Below the pieces are notes generated by a model, which was not told the DNA's origin, ran no database searches, and was given only the letters and a program-made list of their open reading frames with translations. A stretch of 64,000 bases of DNA, from NCBI GenBank assembly GCA_003583745.1, contig QXPY01000003.1, positions 20,052 to 84,051 on the forward strand, in the 5' to 3' direction. Source of the DNA: Rhodocyclales bacterium GT-UBC (GTDB taxonomy: Bacteria; Pseudomonadota; Gammaproteobacteria; Burkholderiales; Rhodocyclaceae). Shown in pieces: positions 1 to 9,962 of the stretch. Position 1 is the first letter of the stretch, and each line of letters opens with the position of its first letter. The translations under genes and the position numbers were made by a program.

Positions 1-955
1 CGAAGGGCAGGCTGGTCGAGACGCCGTTCGGGTAGATCTCGTGCGTCGTCAGGCCTTCCGGCTCGAGGAAGACGTTGTGCTTGTCCTTGTCGGCAAAGCG
101 ATGGATCTTGTCCTCGATCGACGGGCAGTAGCGCGGCCCGACGCCTTCGATGACGCCGGTGTACATTGGCGAGCGGTCCAGCCCACTGCGGATGATGTCG
201 TGCGTGCGTTCGTTGGTTTCGGTAATCCAGCACGGCAGCTGCTTCGGGTGCTGCGCGGCGTTGCCGAGGAAAGAGAAGACCGGCAGCGGGTTGTCCGAAT
301 GCTGCTCTTCCATCACCGAGAAATCGATGGTCTTGCCGTCGAGGCGCGGCGGCGTGCCGGTTTTCAGGCGCCCCTGCGGCAGCTTCAGTTCCTTCAGGCG
401 GGCGGCGAGCGATACCGAGGGCGGATCGCCCATGCGGCCGCCGGTGTAGTTCTCCAGCCCGACGTGAATCTTGCCGTTGAGGAAGGTGCCGGCGGTCAGC
501 ACCACGGCCTCGGCCATGAAACGGATACCCAGCTGCGTCACCACACCGCAGACCTTGTCGCCTTCGACGATCAGGTCGTCGCAGGCCTGCGCGAATATGG
601 TCAGATTGGGCTGGTTTTCCAGGCGGCTGCGGATGGCCTGCTTGTACAGCACGCGATCGGCCTGGGCGCGCGTGGCACGCACGGCCGGCCCTTTCGAGGC
701 GTTCAGGATGCGGAACTGGATGCCGGCCTCGTCGGTCGCCGCGGCCATCGCACCGCCCAATGCATCAACCTCGCGCACCAGATGCCCCTTGCCGATGCCG
801 CCGATCGAGGGATTGCAGCTCATCGCGCCAAGGGTATCGAGGTTGTGGGTCAGCAACAGCGTGTTCGCCCCCGCCCGGGCCGCGGCCAGCGCAGCTTCGG
901 TGCCGGCGTGACCGCCGCCGACGACAATGACATCAAAACGGGTGGGATAGAGCAT
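1..955 (-). CDS. mnmG: tRNA uridine-5-carboxymethylaminomethyl(34) synthase MnmG (GidA), 5' half
   Basis: FAD-dependent enzyme that, with MnmE, installs the carboxymethylaminomethyl group on wobble U34 of several tRNAs. About 318 N-terminal residues are visible out of the family's usual ~630; the rest lies beyond the left edge. The protein begins [20 protein letters not shown], with the dinucleotide-binding GxGxxG near residues 13-18. The family motifs [21 protein letters not shown] and [12 protein letters not shown] follow in order. The start is the ATG at 955-953, just before the Rossmann strand. It is transcribed divergently from the receiver-TPR gene. Identification is by family motifs. 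Confidence 0.96.
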   Translation of the reverse strand, partial: MLYPTRFDVIVVGGGHAGTEAALAAARAGANTLLLTHNLDTLGAMSCNPSIGGIGKGHLVREVDALGGAMAAATDEAGIQFRILNASKGPAVRATRAQADRVLYKQAIRSRLENQPNLTIFAQACDDLIVEGDKVCGVVTQLGIRFMAEAVVLTAGTFLNGKIHVGLENYTGGRMGDPPSVSLAARLKELKLPQGRLKTGTPPRLDGKTIDFSVMEEQHSDNPLPVFSFLGNAAQHPKQLPCWITETNERTHDIIRSGLDRSPMYTGVIEGVGPRYCPSIEDKIHRFADKDKHNVFLEPEGLTTHEIYPNGVSTSLPF

Positions 956-1145
956 GGCCTGATCTGAAAAAGTGGATTGCTGCAGCGCAGTATCGGGAGG
1001 CGGATTTTACGTCAGGTCGCTGAAAATTCGAAGTTTTTCCCCTGACTTCGTGGCTCCGAGCCGACTCAACCGGCGGCGATACGAAGCGCCCCCAAGGCCG
1101 GGTGGTGCCTTGCTGCGCCTGTCAAACTGCGTTAACTTGCCGCAA

Positions 1146-2840
1146 ATGAACACGAGTCCCCTTGATAACGACGAGATGCTGCTGGTTCTCCAGCAGTCGC
1201 TCACCAAAAAACGCGTTCTGCTTGTCGACCGCCACCCTCCGGCGCGCGATGCGCTGCGCCTGATGCTCGGCGCATTGGGCGTGACCGCCGTACATGGCGC
1301 CGGCAACTCGGCCGAAGTCATTCGCCAAGTCAAGGGCAACCGTTTCGACATCATCCTGTCCGACTTCGTACTCGACGATGGCCGGGACGGCCAGCAATTG
1401 CTCGAAGAGCTGCGCCACACCCACTTGATTCCGTTATCAACCGTCTACATGATCATCACCAGCGAACGCGCCTACACCAACGTCGTGGCGCTGGCCGAGC
1501 TGGCCCCTGACGATTACCTGATCAAGCCATTCACCGCCGAACAACTGCAGGCCCGCCTGGTCCGGGCCATTTACAAGAAGCATGTGCTGCGCAAGATCTA
1601 CGAGCAGATTCAGCGCGGCGCCCTGCGGGAAGCGATTGCCGCCTGCGACCGCGTGATCCAGCAACAACCGGTCTACCTCTATGACGCGTTACGCTTCAAG
1701 GGCGAACTGCTGCATAACCTGGGCAAGACTCGCGAAGCCGAAGAGGTCTTTCGCCGGGTACTTGAAGGCAGGGTCGTGCCTTGGGCCAAGATGGGCCTGG
1801 CCATGGCCCTGCGCGACCGTGGCGCCCTCGACGAAGCGGAGGAGTTGGCCGAGCAGGTCACCAACGAGGCACCGGAATATCTCTCCGCCTACGACTTCCT
1901 GGCTTCGGTGCACGAAGCCAAGGGGCGCCTGACAGAAGCCCAGCGGGTCTTGCAGAAAGCGGCCGATGCCTCGCCGCACAACACCGTGCGGCAACGTCAC
2001 GTCGGCGACACGGCGGCCCGCAACAAGGATTTCCTTGCCGCGGAAAAGGCCTACGGCAAGGTCATAGACCGCAATCGCGGCTCCAGCCTGCGTTCGATTG
2101 ACGATTTTGCCAACCTCTCCCGCGTCCTGGTCGAACGGGGCGATGTCACCGCCTCACGCAAGATCGCCGCCGACATGAAGCGCGAATGGCGGGGCGACAA
2201 GCAAGCCGAACTCGCGGCCCTGGTCACGGAAAGCCTGTGCCTGGATCTGGAAGGCGCTCCGGAAAAAGCTCAAACCCTGGTCGACAAAGCGCTCGAACTA
2301 CAACAACAAGTCTTGGCTGAATCGTCGGGTAAAGGAAAGCAGGTTTCGCAGCGACTGGCGGTCGATCTGGCCCATGCCTGCTACGCCACCGGCAAACAGG
2401 AGGCCGGCGAGAAAATCATGCGCCAGGTCGCCGCGGAAAACCACGAAGACCCGCACTTGATCGAACACATCACCAGCGTCTTCGAGAAGACCGGCCAGCC
2501 TGATGCAGGCAAGGCACTGCTCGAGCGGGTTGGCAAGGAAATCATCGACCTCAACAACAAGGGAGTGCTGGCCGCCCGCAATGGCGACCTCGAAGGCTCC
2601 GTCGAGCTGCTCATCCAGGCCGTCAACCAGGTGCCAAACCTTCAGTTCCTCGTTAACGCGGCCAAAGCCATCTTCTCCTTGATGGACCAAAAGGGCTGGA
2701 ACAACGAACTGGCCGCCCAAGGTTACGACTACTTGCAACGCGCCTTGCGCAAGGACCGGAAAAGTCCGAAAGTGGCCTCGGCCCGGGAGCTCTACGTCGC
2801 AGTCGCCAAGAAGTACGGCGTCGACACCGAACTCAACTAG
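1146..2840 (+). CDS. Response regulator receiver domain fused to tetratricopeptide repeats
   Basis: 564-aa cytoplasmic protein. Residues ~22-140 form a CheY-like receiver with acidic D28, phospho-acceptor D73 (ILSDF), T105 and K127 (YLIKPF). The rest, from about residue 150, is helical with TPR-like signatures, such as the blocks around GELLHNLGKTREAEEVFRRV and MGLAMALRDRGALDEAEEL. There is no DNA-binding output domain, so the output is probably protein-protein interaction through the TPRs. The frame is open upstream to 972, but the ATG at 1146 places the receiver at the usual distance from the N-terminus. No histidine kinase is adjacent, so the partner is unknown. Confidence 0.88.
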   Translation: MNTSPLDNDEMLLVLQQSLTKKRVLLVDRHPPARDALRLMLGALGVTAVHGAGNSAEVIRQVKGNRFDIILSDFVLDDGRDGQQLLEELRHTHLIPLSTVYMIITSERAYTNVVALAELAPDDYLIKPFTAEQLQARLVRAIYKKHVLRKIYEQIQRGALREAIAACDRVIQQQPVYLYDALRFKGELLHNLGKTREAEEVFRRVLEGRVVPWAKMGLAMALRDRGALDEAEELAEQVTNEAPEYLSAYDFLASVHEAKGRLTEAQRVLQKAADASPHNTVRQRHVGDTAARNKDFLAAEKAYGKVIDRNRGSSLRSIDDFANLSRVLVERGDVTASRKIAADMKREWRGDKQAELAALVTESLCLDLEGAPEKAQTLVDKALELQQQVLAESSGKGKQVSQRLAVDLAHACYATGKQEAGEKIMRQVAAENHEDPHLIEHITSVFEKTGQPDAGKALLERVGKEIIDLNNKGVLAARNGDLEGSVELLIQAVNQVPNLQFLVNAAKAIFSLMDQKGWNNELAAQGYDYLQRALRKDRKSPKVASARELYVAVAKKYGVDTELN

Positions 2841-2982
2841 CCCACCATTTCAGCCCGCCGCCCGGCGAAACATCCGGAAACGAATTGGCGGCAAAATATC
2901 CGCATCCTTTTCGACCGACAAGCGTTAACTCCTTATTCGAACTGCGGCCATGATGGCCGTGCCGCTTGTAGAAAGGACAGCC

Positions 2983-4953
2983 ATGGGCTCAATTTTCCGC
3001 CTTGCCTGCGTGCTGCTCGCCGCATTCGCCGCGAGTTGCGCGCTGGCCGATCCGCCGGCCCGGGTTGGCCGACTGGCATTCATCGAAAATGCCGTCAGCC
3101 TTCGCCTCGACGAAAACGACGAGGTGCGTCCGGCAAATATCAACTGGCCGGTCAGCAATGGCGCCATGCTGGAGAGTTCGGGCAATGGACGAGCCGAAGT
3201 CTGGGTCGGCGCCACCGCATTCCGGCTCGACGGCAACAGCCGACTCGCCTTTCCCGTCATCGACGATCGCCAGATCAACGCCAGGCTGGAACACGGCAGT
3301 CTCGCCGTCAGTATTCTCGAACCGGATCAGGTCGGTGAAATCAGCGTCGATACCCCGGACGGCCAGATTCGCTTTGCCGCCCCCGGACGCTACCGTATCG
3401 ATATCCTGCCAGACCGCACCGAACTGAGCACGCACGCCGGGCAGGCGCGCTTCATCAGCGGCCGCCAAAGTCTTACCGTAGACGCCGGGCAGCGAGGGAG
3501 CACGGATAGCAACGGCCGCATGCGGATTGAAAGCGGCGTCACCCACGATTCCTTCGACAATTGGGTCGCCACACGCGAAAACCTGAGTTTGCCCCGACAA
3601 GCTGAACGCTACGTCGCGCCGGCCATGACCGGCTATCAGGATCTCGACCGCTATGGCGACTGGCAAGCACAATCTGAATACGGCGCGGTCTGGTATCCGC
3701 GTGCCGTTGCCAGCGATTGGGCGCCGTATCGCTTTGGCCGCTGGGCCTGGATTGCCCCCTGGGGCTGGACCTGGATCGACCAGTCACCGTGGGGCTTCGC
3801 ACCCTTCCATTACGGCCGCTGGGTGAGCATTCGCGGGCGCTGGGGCTGGGTTCCGGGCGCCTACGTGCCCCGCCCGGTCTATGCCCCAGCCCTTGTCGGC
3901 TGGGTCGGCAATCCTGGCTGGAACGCCAGATTCAGCTTCGGCTCGGCACCGGCTGTCGGCTGGTTCCCGCTGGCCCCGCGCGAGGTCTATGTCCCTTCAT
4001 TTCGTGCTTCATCGACCTACGTCCGACAGATCAACGTCAGCCACGTCAATAGCGTGACACTGATCGACCGTGCCATACGTGGCCGCGATATGCCGCATTA
4101 CGCCAACCGCGATTTGCCGCATGCCCTTACCATGGTCCCCACCAGCCATCTGCACGGCGGCCGGCCGGTCGTGGCGGGCGAACTCGGCCGCCACGACCGG
4201 CGCGAACAGGAGCGGGCACCACTGTCCCGAACCGTGCCGGGCAACACCTGGCAAACACCGGGCATGCAGGCGCCATCCCGTGAAGAAAGACGCCACCGTG
4301 ATAACGAAGTACGCCCCCCATTCATCGAGCCATCTTCCCGACCACCGGTCATCAACGAAACGGCGCACCGCGAACTGCAACCGCCCCAGCCACCATCGAG
4401 CACGCCGGAACCAGTTCGCCTGCACGGCAACTTTTCCCGCGAAGCACCACCACCCGCTTCGCCGCCATCGGGTCAAGCCTTACCGCGCAATCCACCACCA
4501 TCCGCGCAAACCATTGAGCCGACCCGAATTGAAGCCCGCCCACCCGGTACGCAAACGCCTCCGACACACATCGTCGGCGACCGGCCTTGGGATCGGCGCG
4601 AAGAGCGAGGCCAGGCTTTCCGCGACAACATGCCACCCAGCATGCCTGCCGCCCGCGAAGCGCAAAGGGAAGAACAAAGACGTCTGGAAATGATGCAACG
4701 GCGCGCCAGGGAAACAGCGCCCCCATTCGAACAAGCCCGCCCTCGTGAAATCCCGATGGCTATCCCGACAACCAATGCGCCCCAGATACAGCGGAATCCG
4801 CCACCGACACCTGCAATGCCCATGCAAACACCAACTCCGATGCGGGAAATGCCACGCGTCGACCAGCGAGGCCCCGAACCGCAGCGCGGTGGCAATCATG
4901 ACAACCGTGAACAGCATCGCCCACCGCGTGGCGACGAACGCGGGCCACGTTAG
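2983..4953 (+). CDS. Secreted FecR/DUF6600-type protein with Pro-rich C-terminus
   Basis: 656-aa exported protein of unknown function. The ATG at 2983 is preceded by AAAGGA (2973-2978). It begins with a signal peptide (MGSIFRLACVLLAAFAASCA). Residues ~25-195 resemble a FecR-like beta domain. Residues ~205-340 are rich in Trp/Gly/Tyr with the repeated pattern (Y/F)GRW-W...WGW, typical of DUF6600 proteins. The last ~270 residues are Pro/Arg/Gln-rich, low complexity and probably disordered. An upstream in-frame ATG exists at 2953 but would put 10 residues before the signal peptide. It sits alone, convergent with livF. A periplasmic or envelope location is inferred. Confidence 0.82.
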   Translation: MGSIFRLACVLLAAFAASCALADPPARVGRLAFIENAVSLRLDENDEVRPANINWPVSNGAMLESSGNGRAEVWVGATAFRLDGNSRLAFPVIDDRQINARLEHGSLAVSILEPDQVGEISVDTPDGQIRFAAPGRYRIDILPDRTELSTHAGQARFISGRQSLTVDAGQRGSTDSNGRMRIESGVTHDSFDNWVATRENLSLPRQAERYVAPAMTGYQDLDRYGDWQAQSEYGAVWYPRAVASDWAPYRFGRWAWIAPWGWTWIDQSPWGFAPFHYGRWVSIRGRWGWVPGAYVPRPVYAPALVGWVGNPGWNARFSFGSAPAVGWFPLAPREVYVPSFRASSTYVRQINVSHVNSVTLIDRAIRGRDMPHYANRDLPHALTMVPTSHLHGGRPVVAGELGRHDRREQERAPLSRTVPGNTWQTPGMQAPSREERRHRDNEVRPPFIEPSSRPPVINETAHRELQPPQPPSSTPEPVRLHGNFSREAPPPASPPSGQALPRNPPPSAQTIEPTRIEARPPGTQTPPTHIVGDRPWDRREERGQAFRDNMPPSMPAAREAQREEQRRLEMMQRRARETAPPFEQARPREIPMAIPTTNAPQIQRNPPPTPAMPMQTPTPMREMPRVDQRGPEPQRGGNHDNREQHRPPRGDERGPR

Positions 4954-4961
4954 CCGTGAAC

Positions 4962-4986
4962 AGGACGGGACAAGGCGCCCCGTCCG
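4962..4986. terminator. Hairpin between convergent DUF6600 gene and livF
   Basis: GGACGGG (4963-4969) pairs with CCCGTCC (4979-4985) in the 39-bp gap between two convergent stop codons. There is no T-run, so it is only a candidate terminator. Confidence 0.35.
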
Positions 4987-4992
4987 GGCGGT

Positions 4993-5757
4993 TTAGTGTT
5001 TGTGGCCGAGGCCGAGATAGGCCTCGATGACGCGCGGATCGGCAGCCAGTTCCTGGCTCGGTCCGGCCAGCGAGATTTCGCCGGTTTCCAGCACGTAGCC
5101 GTAATCGGCGATCTGTAGCGCGGCGCGGGCATTCTGCTCAACGAGCAGGATGGCGACGCCGGTTTTCTTCAGCTCGCCGATGATGCGGAAGATTTCCTTG
5201 ATGATCAGTGGCGCCAGGCCGAGACTGGGTTCGTCGAGCATCAACAGCTTCGGCTTGGCCATCAGCGCACGACCCATGGCCAGCATCTGGCGCTCGCCGC
5301 CGGACAGGGTGCCGGCCAGCTGGGCCCGACGCTCCTCGAGGCGCGGAAAGAGTTCGAACACTTCGTCCATCGTCTCCATCTGGTCGCGATGGCCGCTGCG
5401 ATAACGGTCGAAAGCGCCGAGCAGCAGGTTGTCCTCGACGCTCATTTCGGCAAACAGCTCGCGCTTTTCCGGCACCAGCGTCATGCCGTGGCGGACCAGC
5501 GACTCGACTTCACGCTCGCGCCCCTGGGCATGGCCCATGTAGACGATCTCGCCTTCGGCCGGCAGCAGGCCCATCAGGGCCGAGAGCAAGGTAGTCTTGC
5601 CGGCGCCGTTCGGGCCGATGACGGTGACGATCTCGCCGCGCCGGATGGCGAGGCTGACCTTGTGCAGCGCTTCGACCTTGCCGTAGGCGACGCGCAGGTC
5701 TTTGACGTCGAGAATGATCTCGTGCTGATGCAGGTTGGGGGGGGTGATGGTCGTCAT
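4993..5757 (-). CDS. livF: Branched-chain amino acid ABC transporter ATP-binding protein LivF
   Basis: 254-aa ATPase subunit of a LIV-type (HAAT) importer. Walker A is GPNGAGKTT, the ABC signature is LSGGERQ, and Walker B is LLMLDEPSLGLAP. The length is normal for LivF. It is the last gene of the livK-livH-livM/G-livF operon and starts 5 bp after the stop of the livM-livG fusion, so translational coupling is likely. The substrate cannot be read from the sequence; HAAT importers carry branched-chain amino acids but also amides, urea and aromatic acids. Confidence 0.93.
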   Translation of the reverse strand: MTTITPPNLHQHEIILDVKDLRVAYGKVEALHKVSLAIRRGEIVTVIGPNGAGKTTLLSALMGLLPAEGEIVYMGHAQGREREVESLVRHGMTLVPEKRELFAEMSVEDNLLLGAFDRYRSGHRDQMETMDEVFELFPRLEERRAQLAGTLSGGERQMLAMGRALMAKPKLLMLDEPSLGLAPLIIKEIFRIIGELKKTGVAILLVEQNARAALQIADYGYVLETGEISLAGPSQELAADPRVIEAYLGLGHKH

Positions 5758-5762
5758 CTGGC

Positions 5763-7523
5763 TTACTCCACGCCGCCCAGATAGGCTTCAAGAACTTTCG
5801 GATCGCGCTGCACTTCTTCCGGCTCGCCTTCGGCGATCTTTTCGCCAAACTCCATGACCACCACGCGGTCGGCCAGGCCCATGACGAAATCCATGTCGTG
5901 CTCGACCAGCAGGATGCCCATGCCTTCGGCGCGCAGCCTGCGCAACAGATCGGCCAGCGCCTGCTTTTCGCGATAACGCAGGCCGGCCGCCGGCTCGTCG
6001 AGCAGCAGCAGGCAAGGATCGGAAGCCAGCGCCCGGGCGATTTCGACGATCCGTTGCTGGCCCAGCGCCAGACTGCCCGCCGCATCGAACATATGATCCT
6101 TGAGGCCGACTCGTTCGATCTGGCGTGCCGCTTCGGCCAACAGCCGCGCCTCCTCGGCCCGGTCGAAACGCAGCGCCGCCGCCAGCACGCCCTTGTTGCC
6201 GCGCAGGTGGGCGCCGATGGCGACGTTTTCCAGCACCGACATCTGGCCGAGCAGGCGCACATGCTGGAACGTCCGGCTCATGCCGCGACTGGCAATGTCA
6301 CGCGCCACCAGCGGGGCAGTCGACTCGCCGAGGAAGGCGATCTTGCCCTCGGTGGCCGGATTGACCGCCGAAATGCAGTTGAACATCGTGCTCTTGCCGG
6401 CCCCGTTCGGGCCGATCAGGGCCATCACCTCACCGGCTTTGACGCTTAGCGACATGTTGTTGTTGGCGACCAGACCGCCGAAACGCTTGGTCACTTCGCT
6501 GGCATCAAGCAAGACCGTGCCGGCCGGCTGCGGCGCCCGCTTCGGCAAGGCTTCGGCCGCCGGCACATCGCGCTTCAGCGAGCGTTCCGGCAACCAGCGC
6601 AGAATCACCGGCCACAGCCCGTCCCGCGCCTTTTGCAGCACCAGCACCATGGCGATGCCGAACACGATGATTTCGAAATTGCCGCTCTGCCCGAGAATCT
6701 GCGGCAACCAGTCCTGCAGCCATTGCTTGAGGATGGTGATCAGGCCGGCGCCCAGCACGGCGCCCCAGACATGGCCAACGCCACCAACCACCGCCATGAA
6801 CAGGTATTCGATGCCCTGGGTGATCGAAAACGGCGTCGGATTGACGAAGCGCTGCAGGTGGGCATAGAGCCAGCCGGAAATGCTGGCCAGCAAGGCGGCA
6901 ATCAGGAAGATGACGATCTTGGCGCGCGGCGTGTTGACGCCCATCGCCTCGGCCATCACGGCACCGCCCTTGAGGGCGCGGATGGCGCGCCCTTCGCGGG
7001 AATCGAGCAGGTTGCGGATACTGACGATGGCGAGCAGCACGACCAGCCAGATCAGGTAATAGAACTCGCGGCCCGATTTCAGCTCCCAGCCGAACAGCGA
7101 CACCGTCGGAATGCCGGTGATGCCGGTATGGCCGCCGAGGAACTCGACATTGCCGAACAGGAAGTAGAGGCTGATCCCCCAGGCGATGGTGCCGAGCGGC
7201 AGGTAATGGCCGCCCATGCGCAGCGTGATGAAGCCGAGGAAAAGGGCCACGATACCGGTCAGCACCAGGCCGATCAGCAGGGTCAGCCAGGGCGACACGC
7301 CGTAGGTAGTGGTCAGCCAGGCCGTGGTGTAGGCACCCAGGCCAACGAAAGCTGCCTGTCCGAACGAGGTCAGTCCGCCGACCCCGGTGAGCAGCACCAG
7401 GCCGACCGCGACAATGGCGTAGAGACCGATGTAATTGAGCAGCGTGACATGGAACTCGGGCAGGACCAGCGGGCCAACGCCGAGCAGGGCAACAAAGATG
7501 ATCAGGGGAAGCTGGCGCATCAT
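5763..7523 (-). CDS. livM-livG: LivM-LivG fusion: ABC permease joined to ATP-binding protein
   Basis: 586-aa single polypeptide. Residues ~1-325 form a hydrophobic LivM permease ([17 protein letters not shown]... and about 8-10 membrane segments). A charged/Pro linker follows ([20 protein letters not shown]). The LivG ATPase then has Walker [10 protein letters not shown], the Q-loop region TFQHVRLL, signature-like [10 protein letters not shown] and Walker [12 protein letters not shown]. No stop or frameshift separates the two parts, so this is a real fusion; such fusions occur in other betaproteobacteria. The ATG at 7523 overlaps the livH stop (ATGA). Its Shine-Dalgarno is formed by the terminal Glu codons of livH. 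Confidence 0.92.
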   Translation of the reverse strand: MMRQLPLIIFVALLGVGPLVLPEFHVTLLNYIGLYAIVAVGLVLLTGVGGLTSFGQAAFVGLGAYTTAWLTTTYGVSPWLTLLIGLVLTGIVALFLGFITLRMGGHYLPLGTIAWGISLYFLFGNVEFLGGHTGITGIPTVSLFGWELKSGREFYYLIWLVVLLAIVSIRNLLDSREGRAIRALKGGAVMAEAMGVNTPRAKIVIFLIAALLASISGWLYAHLQRFVNPTPFSITQGIEYLFMAVVGGVGHVWGAVLGAGLITILKQWLQDWLPQILGQSGNFEIIVFGIAMVLVLQKARDGLWPVILRWLPERSLKRDVPAAEALPKRAPQPAGTVLLDASEVTKRFGGLVANNNMSLSVKAGEVMALIGPNGAGKSTMFNCISAVNPATEGKIAFLGESTAPLVARDIASRGMSRTFQHVRLLGQMSVLENVAIGAHLRGNKGVLAAALRFDRAEEARLLAEAARQIERVGLKDHMFDAAGSLALGQQRIVEIARALASDPCLLLLDEPAAGLRYREKQALADLLRRLRAEGMGILLVEHDMDFVMGLADRVVVMEFGEKIAEGEPEEVQRDPKVLEAYLGGVE

Positions 7524-8560
7524 TCTTCCTCCTCCTCGATATGCGTCGAGGTCAGCGAGCGCCAGAGCAGCACCGGGATGATCAGCGTGAACACGATGAC
7601 TTCCTTGAAGGCGCTGGCATAGAACGAGGAATAGGATTCGAGCAGGCCGACCAGCACGGCGCCGAGGGCGGCAACCGGGTAGGAGGCGAGGCCGCCGATG
7701 ATGGCCCCGACGAAGCCCTTGAGACCGATCAGGAAACCGGAGTCGTAGTAGATGGTGGTGATCGGCGCGATCAGGATGCCGGAAAAGGCACCGATGGCTG
7801 CCGCCAGCGTCAGGCAGAGCTTGCCGGCCAGCGTCGGCGGAATCCCCATCAGCCGGGCACCGGTACGGTTCATGGCGGTGGCGCGCAACGCCTTGCCGTA
7901 GATCGTGCGCTCGAAAAAGAAATAGAGCCCGATGATCAGCGAAGCCGAGGCGACGACGACCAGAATGGTCTGCCCCTGCAGCGGCGCGCCGGCCAGCTCG
8001 AAGCTGAGATCGGTGAAGGACGGCGTGCGCGAGCCCTCGGCACCGAAGAAAAGCAGGCCGAGACCGATCAGCGCGACGTGGATGGCCACCGAAACGATCA
8101 GCAGCACCAGCACCGAAGCGCCGGCCAGCGGCTGGTAGGCAACGCGGTAGATCATCGGCCCGAGCGGCACGACCAGCAGCATCGAGACGACCACTTGCGC
8201 CCACAGCGGCAACTGGGTCGGCGGCATGGCAAACAGGCCGGCGGCAGCGAGCAACGGCAGGCCGATATTCAGGATCAGCAGCGGCGTCAGCTTGGCAAAG
8301 CGCCCTTCACGCACCAGGCGCACGCCATCGAGCACGGCAACCGTGGTGCCCAGCGCGAGCAGCAGCCAGACCGTACCCGGCACCTTGCCGGCCTGCAGGC
8401 TGGCCAGGGTCAGCGCGCCATAGGCGACGAACTCGCCCTGCGGAATGAAAATGACGCGGGTGACGGTGAACACCAGAACCAGCGCGAGGGCGAGGAGGGC
8501 ATAGATGGCACCGTTGGTGATGCCGTCCTGACCGAGAAGGAGGAGGATTTGAAGGTCCAT
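7520..8560 (-). CDS. livH: Branched-chain amino acid ABC transporter permease LivH
   Basis: 346-aa integral membrane permease. It starts [20 protein letters not shown], a typical LivH N-terminus, and carries the family motif near [12 protein letters not shown] (EAA-like loop). It is slightly longer than common LivH (~290-310 aa) because of an insertion around residues 65-130 with two extra hydrophobic stretches. It ends in five consecutive Glu residues encoded by GAG/GAA, which also serve as the ribosome-binding site of the next gene. It lies 85 bp downstream of livK in the same operon. Confidence 0.92.
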   Translation of the reverse strand: MDLQILLLLGQDGITNGAIYALLALALVLVFTVTRVIFIPQGEFVAYGALTLASLQAGKVPGTVWLLLALGTTVAVLDGVRLVREGRFAKLTPLLILNIGLPLLAAAGLFAMPPTQLPLWAQVVVSMLLVVPLGPMIYRVAYQPLAGASVLVLLIVSVAIHVALIGLGLLFFGAEGSRTPSFTDLSFELAGAPLQGQTILVVVASASLIIGLYFFFERTIYGKALRATAMNRTGARLMGIPPTLAGKLCLTLAAAIGAFSGILIAPITTIYYDSGFLIGLKGFVGAIIGGLASYPVAALGAVLVGLLESYSSFYASAFKEVIVFTLIIPVLLWRSLTSTHIEEEEE

Positions 8561-8645
8561 GCGGAACCGGATTCTTTAATGCGAAACGCCGACGCTGCAT
8601 CGCCCCGCCGGGGGCTGATGCAGCGCCGGCGTCAAGGTGTTTAAC

Positions 8646-9785
8646 TTACTTGACGAGCTTCCAGGCGTTGTTCTCGATCGTCACCATGACGCGAGCACGC
8701 TGGTCGTAACCTTGGTGATCGTTCGGCGTCATGTTGAAGATACCGTGGGCGGCCGGCAGGTTCTTGGTGTTTTCAATCGCTTCGCGCAAGGCATGGCGGA
8801 ATTCGACGGTGCCCGGCTTGGCCTTCTTCAGGGCCACCGGGATGGCGCTTTGCAGCAGCACGCCGGCATCCCAGGCATGGCCGCCGAAAGAGCTGACCGA
8901 GCCCTTGCCGTACATCGCTTCGTACTTGGTGACATATTCCAGGGCCGATTTCTTGACCGGGTAATCGGCCGGCAACTGGTTGGCCACAACCATCGGACCA
9001 ACCGGCAGGAAGGCGCCTTCGACATCCTTGCCGCCAACGCGCAGGAAGTCGTTGTTGGCGACGCCGTGCGTCTGGTAGATCAGGCCCTTGTAGCCCTTTT
9101 CCTTCAGCGCCTTCTGCGGCAGGGCGGCCGGGGTGCCGGCACCACCGATCAGGATGGCGTCCGGCTTGGCGGCCATGACCTTGAGGATCTGGCCGGTCAC
9201 CGAGGTGTCGTTACGCTGGTAACGCTCGCTGGCGACAATCTTCAGCTTGCGGGCTTCGGCGATCTTGGCGAATTCCTTGTACCAGCCTTCGCCGTAGGCA
9301 TCGGCAAAGCCGATGAAAGCGACGGTCTGCACATTCTTGTCGGTCATGTGCTGGACGATGGCGGTGGCCATGTGGGCGTCGTTCTGGGCTGTCTTGAAGA
9401 CCCACTGACGCTTGGCGTCCATCGGCTCGACGACGATGGCGGAACCGGCCATCGAGATCATCGGCGTTTCGTTATCGACCGCGACATCCATCATCGCCAG
9501 CGAATTGGGCGTGGTCGACGAGCCGATCACGATATCGACCTTGTTCTCGCTGATCAGCTTCTTGATATTCTTGGTCGCGGCGGTCGGGTCGGTGGCGTCG
9601 TCGAGGACGATGTAATTGACCTTCTGGCCGCCGATCGTGGTCGGCAGCAGGGCAAAGGTGTTCTTTTCCGGGATGCCGAGCGAAGCCGCCGGACCGGTGG
9701 CGGAAACGGAGACGCCAACGTTGACGTCGGCCAGCACAGCGGTGGAAAGGGTGGCGAGTACGGCAAGAGTCAGTTTCTTGAACAT
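8646..9785 (-). CDS. livK: Periplasmic substrate-binding protein of LIV-type ABC transporter (LivK-like)
   Basis: 379-aa periplasmic binding protein (type 1 fold). The signal peptide is MFKKLTLAVLATLSTAVLA, with cleavage predicted before DVNVG. The GPAASLGIPEKN region matches the family ligand-loop position. It heads the liv operon and determines its substrate. Branched-chain amino acids are the default call, but many betaproteobacterial paralogues bind aromatic acids or other small carboxylates. The 177-bp gap to divergent ribE should contain its promoter; I do not see a convincing -35/-10 pair. Confidence 0.92.
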   Translation of the reverse strand: MFKKLTLAVLATLSTAVLADVNVGVSVSATGPAASLGIPEKNTFALLPTTIGGQKVNYIVLDDATDPTAATKNIKKLISENKVDIVIGSSTTPNSLAMMDVAVDNETPMISMAGSAIVVEPMDAKRQWVFKTAQNDAHMATAIVQHMTDKNVQTVAFIGFADAYGEGWYKEFAKIAEARKLKIVASERYQRNDTSVTGQILKVMAAKPDAILIGGAGTPAALPQKALKEKGYKGLIYQTHGVANNDFLRVGGKDVEGAFLPVGPMVVANQLPADYPVKKSALEYVTKYEAMYGKGSVSSFGGHAWDAGVLLQSAIPVALKKAKPGTVEFRHALREAIENTKNLPAAHGIFNMTPNDHQGYDQRARVMVTIENNAWKLVK

Positions 9786-9962
9786 GGTCTTATCCCGGGA
9801 AAAGAAACGTAATGGGTAAAAATCGGAGGCCGAAGTCTACCACGTGCACGCTGCCCTGCCGTTTTGCAGCGCAACATGATCCGACTAAAGGCAACGCCAC
9901 TCGGCGTTCCGGCCTCATGCTGCGTGCTAAAGTCTCCCTTTTTGCGCAAAACAGGTTCTGCC

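Noticed and set aside
9786..9962. FMN riboswitch upstream of ribE
   Set aside because: The conserved FMN-aptamer blocks are not found.
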